Part shown: one piece after another, positions 54,730 to 62,940 of the stretch
How positions within the stretch are numbered: position 1 is the stretch's first letter
Layout: every line of letters starts with the position of its first letter
Position numbers and translations under genes: made by a program
Source: an uncultured Paracoccaceae bacterium
Lineage (GTDB): Bacteria; Pseudomonadota; Alphaproteobacteria; Rhodobacterales; Rhodobacteraceae
Direction of reading: 5' to 3'
NCBI GenBank assembly: GCA_951812615.1
Contig: CATOSU010000002.1
Coordinates: forward strand, 1,426,001 to 1,490,000
DNA length: 64,000 bases
The notes under the pieces: generated by a model
Seen by the model: the letters and a program-made list of their open reading frames with translations, nothing else
Told to the model about the DNA's origin: nothing
The model's database searches: none

Positions 54730-55254
54730 ATGCTGAGCGCTCGTTTTGCAACAGGTTTCGTGATTGCCGCAACGCTCGGACTGGGTGGCTGCGCCGACAA
54801 GGGTCTGCGTACTCTGACGCAAACCAGCAACGGTCCGGACGAGTTTCTGGTCACGCCCGCCAAGCCGCTGGAGCAGCCCAAGGACTATGCCTTCCTGCCG
54901 GCGCCGACACCGGGCTCCAAGAACCGGGTCGATCAGGTGCCGAACGCAGACGCCGTCGCGGCGGTCGGCGGCAATACCGCCCGGCTGGACCCGACCGCTC
55001 CGATCCCGGGATCCGACGCAGCACTGGTTACGGCAGCCAGCCGCAATGGCGTGCAGCCGGATGTCCGGCAATCGCTGGCCGAGGAAGATGCCAAGTTCCG
55101 AAAGCGTCAGGCGCGTCTGTCGGGCTTCCGGATTTTCAAGGTCGATCGTTACGAACAGGCTTACCGCCGCGAAACGCTTGATCCTTTCGAAGCGGCGGTT
55201 CCCTATCGGCGCGCCGGCGGTCGAACGCCGTCCGCGCCGCCTTATGACGAATAA
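54730..55254 (+). CDS. DUF3035 lipoprotein
   Basis: The 174-residue product has a lipoprotein signal (AATLGLGGCADKG, lipid Cys near residue 21) and the DUF3035 core (LTQTSNGPDEFLVTPAKPLEQPKDYAFLPAPTPG in part: DEFLVTPAKPLEQP). The family is typical of Rhodobacterales and usually lies, as here, between lspA and M16 peptidases. Function is unknown. Confidence 0.9.
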   Translation: MLSARFATGFVIAATLGLGGCADKGLRTLTQTSNGPDEFLVTPAKPLEQPKDYAFLPAPTPGSKNRVDQVPNADAVAAVGGNTARLDPTAPIPGSDAALVTAASRNGVQPDVRQSLAEEDAKFRKRQARLSGFRIFKVDRYEQAYRRETLDPFEAAVPYRRAGGRTPSAPPYDE

Positions 55255-55334
55255 TCCTCACGATCCCGAGACTTCGGCTTGAACAGCGGGCAAGGCGCCG
55301 TACCTTGTCCCCATCGCGTTTGGGAGACATGCAG

Positions 55335-56678
55335 ATGCAGCGTTTCATTCTGGGGCTGGCCTTGGCGTTCAGTCTCGGGTCCTCGGCCTTTTCCGAGGCG
55401 GCGAAGGAAGCCGTGACATCCTTCACTCTCGACAACGGAATGGACGTTATCGTTGTCGAAGACCACCGCGCGCCGGTGGTTCAGCACATGGTCTGGTACC
55501 GGGCCGGATCAGCCGACGAACCCGTCGGATCGTCCGGTGTTGCGCATTTCCTGGAACACCTGCTGTTCAAGGCAACCGACACGATGGCCGCAGGTGAACT
55601 GTCGGCCGTTGTTGCCGCCAACGGCGGCAACGACAATGCGTTCACCAGCTATGACTATACCGCATATTTTCAGCGTATCGCGGCCGACCGGCTGGAGCTG
55701 ATGATGCAGATGGAAAGCGACCGGATGGTCAATATCCGCCTGACCGAGCGTGATATTGCGACCGAACGGGATGTGATCCTCGAAGAGCGCAACCAGCGAA
55801 CAGAAAACAACCCGCGCGCGCTGTTCGGCGAACAGCAGAAAGCGGCACAATATCTCAATCACCGGTACGGCGTTCCGATCATCGGATGGCGGCATGAAAT
55901 GGAGGCGCTCGACATGGAAGATGCGCTGGGCTTTTACCGGACATATTATGCGCCCAACAACGCGATCCTCGTGGTATCCGGCGATGTCTATCCCGATGAC
56001 GTGCGGGCGCTGGCCGAAAAGTATTACGGGGCGATCCCGGCGAACCCGGACCTGCCGGAGAGATTTCGTGCGACCGAGCCGCCGCAAACTGCTGCCCGGC
56101 GCCTGACCTTCCGCGATCCGCGGGTCGCACAGGAATATGTCAGCCGGTCCTACCTTGCACCCGAACGCGACGCCGGCGCGCAACGAAAGGCGGCGGCGCT
56201 GACCATCCTCGAAGAAGTGCTGGGCGGCGGCACCACATCCTATCTGGCGCAGAAGCTGCAGTTCGATCAGCAGATCGCGATTTACACCGGCGCGTTCTAC
56301 AGTGGCGTATCTCTCGATGACACGACGTTTGACATCGTGGTTGTGCCCGGCCCCGGTGTTTCACTGCAGGACGCCGAAGACGCGCTGGACCAGGCGCTGC
56401 GCGATTTCGTGGACGAGGGCGTGGATCCGACCCAGCTGGACCGGATCAAGATGCAGTTGCGCGCCGCGCAGATCTATGCCCGAGACAATGTCGAAGGCAT
56501 CGCAAGCCGATACGGCCGGGCTTTGACGTCGGGCCTGAGCGTGGCCGATGTTCAAAGCTGGCCGGATATTCTGCAACAGGTCACCGAAGACGATATCATC
56601 GCCGCGGCACGTGCCGTGCTGCGACCCGAAGGCTCGGTCACCGGTTGGCTGATGCGGGCAGAGGAGGCCATTCAATGA
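55335..56678 (+). CDS. M16 zinc peptidase, catalytic subunit
   Basis: The 447-residue product has a signal peptide (about 1-22) and the inverted zinc motif HFLEHLLF (His71, Glu74, His75) of M16 peptidases, with a third ligand Glu in TERDVILEERNQR. It should be a periplasmic clam-shell peptidase. GGGAG lies 8 bases before the ATG at 55335 (another ATG is 6 bases earlier). Its stop overlaps the second M16 gene (ATGA), and the two probably form a heterodimer, as the mitochondrial processing peptidase does. Confidence 0.94.
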   Translation: MQRFILGLALAFSLGSSAFSEAAKEAVTSFTLDNGMDVIVVEDHRAPVVQHMVWYRAGSADEPVGSSGVAHFLEHLLFKATDTMAAGELSAVVAANGGNDNAFTSYDYTAYFQRIAADRLELMMQMESDRMVNIRLTERDIATERDVILEERNQRTENNPRALFGEQQKAAQYLNHRYGVPIIGWRHEMEALDMEDALGFYRTYYAPNNAILVVSGDVYPDDVRALAEKYYGAIPANPDLPERFRATEPPQTAARRLTFRDPRVAQEYVSRSYLAPERDAGAQRKAAALTILEEVLGGGTTSYLAQKLQFDQQIAIYTGAFYSGVSLDDTTFDIVVVPGPGVSLQDAEDALDQALRDFVDEGVDPTQLDRIKMQLRAAQIYARDNVEGIASRYGRALTSGLSVADVQSWPDILQQVTEDDIIAAARAVLRPEGSVTGWLMRAEEAIQ

Positions 56679-57991
56679 GACCGATGATCGTATCCGCCCT
56701 GATCTGGGTTTTGTCGCTGATCCCCGCTCTGGCCGGAGTTCAGATACAGGAAGTCACCTCACCCAGGGGCATCAAGGCCTGGCTGGTCGAAGATCATTCG
56801 ATCCCGTTCATGGCGCTGGAGCTGAGCTTTCGCGGCGGCGTGTCGCTGGACCCGGCTGATAAACGCGGGGCCATCTACCTGATGACCGGCTTGCTGGAAG
56901 AGGGATCCGCCGAGCTTGAGGCGGTCGAATACGCCCGTGAGCTGGAAGCGCTGGCGGCCTCCGTCGACTATGACAGCAGCGATGACACCATTTCGATCTC
57001 TGCCCGCTTTCTGACGGAAAACCGCGATCAGGTCGTTGCGCTCCTGCGTGACACGATCATGAAACCGCGGTTTGATCCCGATGCGCTGGAACGGGTGCGG
57101 GGGCAGGTTCTGTCGGGGCTGGCCGGGGACCTCAAGGACCCCAATGAAATCGCCGGTGCTGCCTTTGCCAAAATGGCTTACGGTGATCATCCCTATGGCG
57201 GTCCGGAAAAAGGCACGATCGAAACGGTGTCCGCGCTGACCCGGGACGACATGTTCGATGCCCATTCCCGGATTTTCGCGCGCGACCGCCTGTTCATCAG
57301 CGCGGTCGGCGACATCACGCCCGGGGAACTTGGCAAGCTGCTGGATGATCTGCTGGCAGACCTGCCCGAAACCAGCGTTCCGCTGCCCGGTCCTGCCGAA
57401 GTAACAATTGTTGGCGGGGTCACGGTGGTCGACTTCGAAACGCCGCAATCGGTGGCCTTTTTCGCCCAACACGGGATTGACCGCCATGACGAGGATTTCT
57501 TCGCCGCCTATGTGCTGAACCAGATCCTTGGCGGTGGATCATTCGAAAGCCGCCTGATGCACGAGGTGCGCGAAAAACGCGGTCTAACCTATGGCGTCTA
57601 CAGCTACCTTGTGCCCAAGGATCTTGCCTCGGTCTACATGGGGTCGGTTGCATCGTCCAATGACCGGATCGCCGAAGCCATCGACGTGATCCGGGCCGAG
57701 TGGACCCGTGTCGCGACCGAAGGCGTCACCGCGCAGGAGGTTGAGGATGCCAAGACGTATCTGACCGGCGCATATCCTTTGCGGTTCGACGGGAACGGTC
57801 GGATTGCCCGGATCCTGATCCACATGCAGATGGATGACCTCGGGCTCGACTACATCGTGACCCGAAACGACAAGGTCAACGCCGTGACTCTCGAGGACGT
57901 AAACCGCGTGGCGGCGGAATTGCTGGACCCCGAGGGGCTGCATTTTGTCGTGGTCGGTCAACCGGCCGGACTGGAAACCAGTACGAACTGA
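56675..57991 (+). CDS. M16-family peptidase, non-catalytic partner
   Basis: The 438-residue product also has a signal peptide and the M16 fold (ELSFRGGVSLDPADKRGA, YGDHPYGGPEKGT, HEVREKRGLTYGVYSYL), but the zinc motif is missing: the corresponding site reads IYLMTGLLEEGSAE. It retains the Arg/Tyr pair (RGLTYGVYSY) typical of the inactive partner. It is therefore likely the substrate-binding subunit for the upstream enzyme. ATGA overlap links their translation. Confidence 0.93.
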   Translation: MRPMIVSALIWVLSLIPALAGVQIQEVTSPRGIKAWLVEDHSIPFMALELSFRGGVSLDPADKRGAIYLMTGLLEEGSAELEAVEYARELEALAASVDYDSSDDTISISARFLTENRDQVVALLRDTIMKPRFDPDALERVRGQVLSGLAGDLKDPNEIAGAAFAKMAYGDHPYGGPEKGTIETVSALTRDDMFDAHSRIFARDRLFISAVGDITPGELGKLLDDLLADLPETSVPLPGPAEVTIVGGVTVVDFETPQSVAFFAQHGIDRHDEDFFAAYVLNQILGGGSFESRLMHEVREKRGLTYGVYSYLVPKDLASVYMGSVASSNDRIAEAIDVIRAEWTRVATEGVTAQEVEDAKTYLTGAYPLRFDGNGRIARILIHMQMDDLGLDYIVTRNDKVNAVTLEDVNRVAAELLDPEGLHFVVVGQPAGLETSTN

Positions 57992-58202
57992 AGGCACAGG
58001 CGGCGCCGTTGCGCAGCTCGATCATTGAACAGGCCGGGGCCTTGTTTCGTCCCCGGCATCGGCATGCCGGATCCCAGGTTCCGTGCGGCCCCCGCAGACG
58101 GCCGTACGTCGCTTTCTTCGTCAGCCAATCATCGGTGCAGCCGGTTTTCGGGCAGGTTCCGCCGCTGGCGTCCGGGGGATGGCGGTCGCCGGCTTGCGGC
58201 CT

Positions 58203-59027
58203 TTACCGTGATGCGGTCATCGCCCGCAGCATGTCGCCCATCTTCTGGCCCAGATGCCCCGACCCGCGCTGGTAAACCGCCCCATCGACATTGATCACGC
58301 AGCCGGACACGTAAGAGGCCATATCGGACCCCAGGAACAGGCACATGTTGGCCACGTCCTGTGGCACCCCCATCCGCCCCAGCGGCACGCCGGACAGGAT
58401 TTCCTGCCGGATCTCCTCGGTCGGGGCCAGCCGTTTGGCGCCCTCGGTTCCGTCGATGAACCCCGGCACGACCGAATTCACCCGGATCCCTTCGCCACCC
58501 CATTCCAGCGACAGGGTCCGCGTGATCTGATCCACCCCGGCCTTGGCCGCGCAGACATGCGCCTGCCCTTCATAGGGCAGATAGGCCTGTGGCGCAGAAA
58601 TGTTGATGATGCTGGCACCGGGACGCTTCAGGAACGGATAGCTGGCCTTCATCACGTGCACGGTTCCGACCAGATCGATCTCGATCACGGTGCGGAACGC
58701 GTTCACCGACATTTCCGACGTGAGGGCGGGGAAATTGCCTGCCGCGCCGGAGATCAGCACATCGAAATCGCCCAGCGCGTCGTGAATGCCGGCCAGTCCC
58801 GCTGCCACCGCCTCGGCATCGCGGACGTCGAATGCGGTGCCCATAGCCCGGGCCGCGCCCTGCTCTGTCAGGGCGGCGACAGTGTCATCCACCTTGTCCT
58901 GACTGCGGCTGGCCACCGCGACCTTTGCGCCATCCGCGGCAAAGGCTTCGGCGATGCCGCGGTTGATGCCGCTGGTGCCACCGATGACGACGACCGTCCG
59001 GTCCCTGAAATCGAATCCGATTGCCAT
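58203..59027 (-). CDS. SDR oxidoreductase, 2,4-dienoyl-CoA reductase-like
   Basis: The 274-residue product is a short-chain dehydrogenase with the cofactor motif VIGGTSGINRG and ISGAAGNF. The usual catalytic YxxxK is altered: the site reads HVCAAKAGVD, so Val replaces Tyr four residues before the Lys. Loss of this Tyr is a feature of 2,4-dienoyl-CoA reductases, whose nearby motif GQ..H...AKA.VD and EWG this protein also resembles. It is the last gene of a likely deoC-ALDH16-SDR transcript, 4 bases after the ALDH16 stop. Confidence 0.87.
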   Translation of the reverse strand: MAIGFDFRDRTVVVIGGTSGINRGIAEAFAADGAKVAVASRSQDKVDDTVAALTEQGAARAMGTAFDVRDAEAVAAGLAGIHDALGDFDVLISGAAGNFPALTSEMSVNAFRTVIEIDLVGTVHVMKASYPFLKRPGASIINISAPQAYLPYEGQAHVCAAKAGVDQITRTLSLEWGGEGIRVNSVVPGFIDGTEGAKRLAPTEEIRQEILSGVPLGRMGVPQDVANMCLFLGSDMASYVSGCVINVDGAVYQRGSGHLGQKMGDMLRAMTASR

Positions 59028-59031
59028 GCGC

Positions 59032-61368
59032 TCACTCTCCGTACGGTACCCAGATGTTTTTCACTTCGGTCGCGGCCTCCAGAAATGTCGCGGCATCCGT
59101 CTGATACCAGTCGCGCCCGGTGCCGTTGTTCACCCAGGTTCGTTTCAGGTTTCCGGCTGATCCGCGCTCGATATCCGCAGACAGATCGCTGGACGAGAAG
59201 CTCCAGACCGCGTCGACATTCATATGCGTCGCCAGCGGCTTGGCCAGCTCGGCATGGGATCCGGTCAGGATGTTGACCACACCTGCCGGCACATCCGACG
59301 TTTCGAGCACCTGATAGAAATCCGCGGCGGCCAGCGGGTAGGGTTCGGAGCCTGCCAGAACCACACGGTTGCCCATCGCAATCGCCGGCGCCATCACCGC
59401 CACCAGCCCCAGCAGCGGCACGTCGTCCGCACAGAGCGCGCCGATGATGCCAACCGGTTCCTTCATCGCCAACGCAACGCCGCGGATCGGAACGCCATGG
59501 GCCTTCCCGTCATATTTGTCGGCCCAGGCCGCGTAGGTGAAAAACCGCTGGATCGATGCCTCGACCTCTTTCGCGCCCTGTCTGCCGCCCTTCATGGTGT
59601 CGATCCGGTGCGCGAACTCGGCGGCCCGGGCCGACAGGTTTTCGCCCAGATAGTACAGGATCTGCGCCCGCAGATGTCCCGTGGTTCTGGCCCAGCCCGC
59701 TGCGCCCTGTGCAGCTTCGACCGCATTGCGCACATCCTTGCGGTTGGCCAGCGAGGCATGTCCCAGCAGCGCCCCGGTTTTTCCCCAGACCGGCCGGGAA
59801 TATCCGCCGTCCGGGCGCGCCTGTTTGCCACCAACATAGAGCTTGGAGGTCCGGTCAATCGGGTCGGCGGGCGCACCTTCGCCGCGCGCCGGCTCGACCA
59901 GAGACAATCTGCGTGTCCGGCCGCGGCGTTTGGTATAGGCGTTCAGCCCCTCCCATCCACCTTCGCGACCGAACCCGCTTTCGCGGATGCCACCGAACCC
60001 GGCGGCGGCATCAAAGAGGTTGGTGGCGTTCACCCAGACCACCCCGGCGGCAAGTTTCGGCGCGATATCGAGCGCAAGGTTGACGTTTTCCGTCCACACC
60101 GTCGCCGCCAGCCCGTAGCGGGTGTTGTTGGCCAGCGCGACGGCCTCGGCCGGGGTCCGGAAGGTGGTGGAGACCAGAACCGGGCCGAAAATCTCCTCCT
60201 GCATCAGCGGATCGGAGGGCTCCATCCCGGTGATCAGGGTGGGCGGGTAAAAACACCCCTCTGCCGGCAGTGCCGTATTGGCGCGATACGTCGTTCCGGC
60301 GGTGTTGCCATCAACCATCGCCGCGATGGCGCGCAGCTGCACCGGGTCCACCACCGCGCCGACATCGATGCACTTGTCCAGCGGATTGCCGATGCGCAGC
60401 CCGTCCATCCGCGCCCGCAGCCGGTCATAAAACCGTCCGGCCACATCCTCCTGCACCAACAGGCGCGACCCGGCGCAACAGACCTGCCCCTGGTTGAACC
60501 AGATCGCATCGACCAGACCTTCGACCGCACTGTCGAGATCGGCATCATCGAACACGATGTAAGGGCTCTTGCCGCCCAGCTCCAGCGTCAGCCCTTTGCC
60601 GGATCCGGCCGTGGCCTCGCGAATGCGGCGGCCCACCTCGGTCGATCCGGTAAAGGCGATCTTGTCCACGTCCGAGGCCACGATCATTTCGCCCACCGCC
60701 CCGTCGCCGGTGACGATATTGACCACGCCGCGCGGCAAACCCGCCTGCCGGCAGATATCGGCAAAGAGCAGCGCGGTCAGCGACGTGTATTCCGCCGGCT
60801 TCAGCACCACCGTATTGCCCATCGCCAGCGCCGGGGCGACCTTCCACGCCAGCATCAGCAGGGGGAAATTCCACGGGATGATCTGCCCGCAGACGCCGAT
60901 GGCCTGCCGGTCGGGCAGTTCGTCTTCCATCAGCTGAGCCATGCCGGCGTGATAATAGAAATGCCGCTGCGCCAGCGGCACGTCGATGTCGCGCGCCTCA
61001 CGGATCGGCTTGCCGTTGTCGAGCGTTTCCATCACCGCAAACAGCCGCGCGTGTTTCTGCAACAGCCGCGCCAGCGCATAGATAAAACGCGCCCGGGCCG
61101 GACCGCCCAGCTTCTCCCATTTCGGCTGGGCCCGCCGCGCGGCGGCAACGGCGGCGTCCACATCTGCCCGGTTGGCCTGGCTGAGCGTCGCCAGCACCTC
61201 GCCCGTGGCCGGGTTGCGGCTTTCGAACCCGTCGCCGGGATCGGTGAACACACCATCGATGAAATGGCCGAACCGGTCACCCTGATCGACCAGCCACGCC
61301 AGCGCCTCTGCCGCGCTTTCGGGGGCGGGGCCGTATTCCATGCTGTCGAAGATTTCCTTCACGGTCAC
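59032..61368 (-). CDS. ALDH16-type aldehyde dehydrogenase with duplicated domain
   Basis: The 778-residue product has a full ALDH domain (about 1-490: IPWNFPLLMLAWK, KPAEYTSLTALL, FTGSTEVGRRI, LELGGKSPYIVF, the nucleophile Cys in NQGQVCCAGSRLL, GFGREGGWEGL). A second, partial ALDH-like domain follows (about 515-778: KLYVGGKQARPDGGYSRPV, KEPVGIIGALCADDVPLLGL) and lacks a catalytic Cys. This architecture matches bacterial ALDH16, known structurally from Loktanella, a roseobacter. The gene follows deoC, whose reaction releases acetaldehyde, so that aldehyde is a plausible substrate (inference). Confidence 0.92.
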   Translation of the reverse strand: MTVKEIFDSMEYGPAPESAAEALAWLVDQGDRFGHFIDGVFTDPGDGFESRNPATGEVLATLSQANRADVDAAVAAARRAQPKWEKLGGPARARFIYALARLLQKHARLFAVMETLDNGKPIREARDIDVPLAQRHFYYHAGMAQLMEDELPDRQAIGVCGQIIPWNFPLLMLAWKVAPALAMGNTVVLKPAEYTSLTALLFADICRQAGLPRGVVNIVTGDGAVGEMIVASDVDKIAFTGSTEVGRRIREATAGSGKGLTLELGGKSPYIVFDDADLDSAVEGLVDAIWFNQGQVCCAGSRLLVQEDVAGRFYDRLRARMDGLRIGNPLDKCIDVGAVVDPVQLRAIAAMVDGNTAGTTYRANTALPAEGCFYPPTLITGMEPSDPLMQEEIFGPVLVSTTFRTPAEAVALANNTRYGLAATVWTENVNLALDIAPKLAAGVVWVNATNLFDAAAGFGGIRESGFGREGGWEGLNAYTKRRGRTRRLSLVEPARGEGAPADPIDRTSKLYVGGKQARPDGGYSRPVWGKTGALLGHASLANRKDVRNAVEAAQGAAGWARTTGHLRAQILYYLGENLSARAAEFAHRIDTMKGGRQGAKEVEASIQRFFTYAAWADKYDGKAHGVPIRGVALAMKEPVGIIGALCADDVPLLGLVAVMAPAIAMGNRVVLAGSEPYPLAAADFYQVLETSDVPAGVVNILTGSHAELAKPLATHMNVDAVWSFSSSDLSADIERGSAGNLKRTWVNNGTGRDWYQTDAATFLEAATEVKNIWVPYGE

Positions 61369-61387
61369 TCGCTCTTCCTCCCTTGCA

Positions 61388-61435
61388 GCCGTTTTCTTTG
61401 AAAGAAAACGGCCCGGAATTTTTCAAAAATTCCGG
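61388..61435. repeat. Paired-hairpin intergenic repeat, copy 2 (deoC 3' end)
   Basis: Adjacent palindromes CCGTTTTCTTT/AAAGAAAACGG (61389-61411) and CCGGAATTTTT/AAAAATTCCGG (61413-61435) nearly repeat the element at 49196-49245, in the same orientation. It lies between deoC and the downstream ALDH16 gene on the - strand and might attenuate read-through between them. Confidence 0.85.
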
Positions 61436-61444
61436 TCGTCTGCC

Positions 61445-62434
61445 TCATCCCATCGCGTGTCGGTAACCGGCGGAATAGGCGCCGGTGACGTGATGTTCCA
61501 ACTGCCGCTCGATATCGCCCAGAAGCGACGAAGCGCCAAAGCGGAACAGGTCCGGTTGCAGCCAGCGGTCGCCCAATTCGTCCTTCATCAGTGCGAGGTA
61601 AACCAGCGCATCCTTGGCCTTGGAAATCCCGCCGGCGGGTTTATAGCCCACGCGGTACCCGGTGCGCTGGTAGTAATCCCGGATCGCCCGGATCATCACC
61701 AGTGACACCGGCAGCGTTGCGTTTACGCTTTCCTTGCCGGTCGAGGTCTTGATGAAATCCGCCCCCGCCATCATGCAGACCAGCGACGCGCGGGCCACGT
61801 TCCTGAGCGTACCCAGTTCTCCGGTGGCAAGGATCGCCTTCACATGCGCCTCTCCGCAGGCATCCCGGAAGGTGCGCATCTCGTCATAAAGCGCTTGCCA
61901 GTCGCCGCCCAGCACCAGCCGGCGCGAGATCACGATATCGATCTCCTGCGCCCCGGCCTTCACGCTCTCCCCGATTTCGGCCACGCGCAGGTTGAAGGGC
62001 GACAGACCGGCAGGAAACCCGGTGCTGACCGCGGCCACGGGGATGCCGGTGCCGTCGAGCGCCTCAACCGCCGTCGACACCATGTCGTGATAGACACAGA
62101 CCGCTCCCACCGTGACCGGATCCATGCCCAGCGCCGCCAGCAGATCGGCCCGCACCGGTGTCCGCGCCTTGGCACAGAGCCGCCGCACCCGGTCGGCGGT
62201 ATCGTCACCGCTGAGCGTTGTCAGATCGATGCAGGTGATCGCCTTCAAAAGCCACGCCGCCTGCCAGTCCTTCTTGACCGACCGCCGCCCCGGCAACGTC
62301 GCCGCGCGCCGTTCGATGGCCGAGGTATTGGCCTGCACCGCCCGGACCCAATCCAGGTCCAGCGCCATGCCGGGATTTCGGGGCTCGGACACCTGCGGCA
62401 ACTGCGCGGTGGTATCGCGGGTGAGGGTGTTCAT
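61445..62434 (-). CDS. deoC: Deoxyribose-phosphate aldolase
   Basis: The 329-residue product cleaves 2-deoxyribose 5-phosphate to glyceraldehyde 3-phosphate and acetaldehyde. The Schiff-base Lys region reads GADFIKTSTGKESVNATLPV, with a second lysine in YKPAGGISKAKDAL. AILATGELGTLRNVARAS and AVCVYHDMVSTAVEAL are also typical. It is of the longer (about 320-residue) subtype. It heads the deoC-ALDH16-SDR cluster. Confidence 0.96.
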   Translation of the reverse strand: MNTLTRDTTAQLPQVSEPRNPGMALDLDWVRAVQANTSAIERRAATLPGRRSVKKDWQAAWLLKAITCIDLTTLSGDDTADRVRRLCAKARTPVRADLLAALGMDPVTVGAVCVYHDMVSTAVEALDGTGIPVAAVSTGFPAGLSPFNLRVAEIGESVKAGAQEIDIVISRRLVLGGDWQALYDEMRTFRDACGEAHVKAILATGELGTLRNVARASLVCMMAGADFIKTSTGKESVNATLPVSLVMIRAIRDYYQRTGYRVGYKPAGGISKAKDALVYLALMKDELGDRWLQPDLFRFGASSLLGDIERQLEHHVTGAYSAGYRHAMG

Positions 62435-62649
62435 CGTCGCTCCTCCAGGTCACGGGGAGGGTCGCATGAGGGCTCGGGGGTTGGCAACGGCGGAATGGCG
62501 AGGAGGGCCGGCGTTTTGCCGGGGGGTTCTGTCCTGTTTAGGTCAGTGAATACTGGCAGGCACGGTCCTCGGGACAAAAGCGATCGTTTTTGGCGCAGGC
62601 TCTGCGAATCCGAACGGCCTATGGTTGTTGTTCCATCGATTGACGGAGG

Positions 62650-62940
62650 TCAGCTCCGAGAACAGTGCTGGCTTCGGTTCTCGCCCTCGAACAGCGGCGC
62701 AATACTTTTGATCTCGCGCTGCATATGTTCGCGAAAGAGCGTGACGCGCTTGGTGTTCCGCAAATCCCGGTGATAAAGAAGCCAGAGACCGAGGTTGTGT
62801 TGCATTTCGGGTTCGCGATACCGGATCAGAGCAGGGTCGCTGTCCCCAAGGAAACAAGGCAGATACCCAACCCCAAGTCCCTCTTTCAATGCTGCCACGG
62901 TCAAGGAAGTATCGTCCACAAAAAAGGAATGGCTATCTTG
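62650..62940 (-). pseudogene. C-terminal remnant of a LysR-type regulator cut by an insertion sequence
   Basis: On the - strand about 96 codons encode the end of a LysR substrate-binding domain: SFFVDDTSLTVAALKEGLGV, GYLPCFLGDSDPALIR, LGLWLLYHRDLRNTKRVTLF. The homology begins abruptly near 62937; bases to its right belong to the insertion sequence. The missing N-terminal part (HTH and first effector half) should lie beyond the element, outside the window. The target regulon is unknown; deoC is the nearest gene. Confidence 0.85.

Noticed and set aside
57992-58202. Possible small gene between the M16 partner and the SDR
   Set aside because: Open frames on the + strand here run into the SDR gene antisense and have no ribosome site or recognisable product; I see nothing in this 211-base gap.
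59224-61401. 725-codon + strand frame opposite ALDH16
   Set aside because: Antisense shadow of a well-supported gene.
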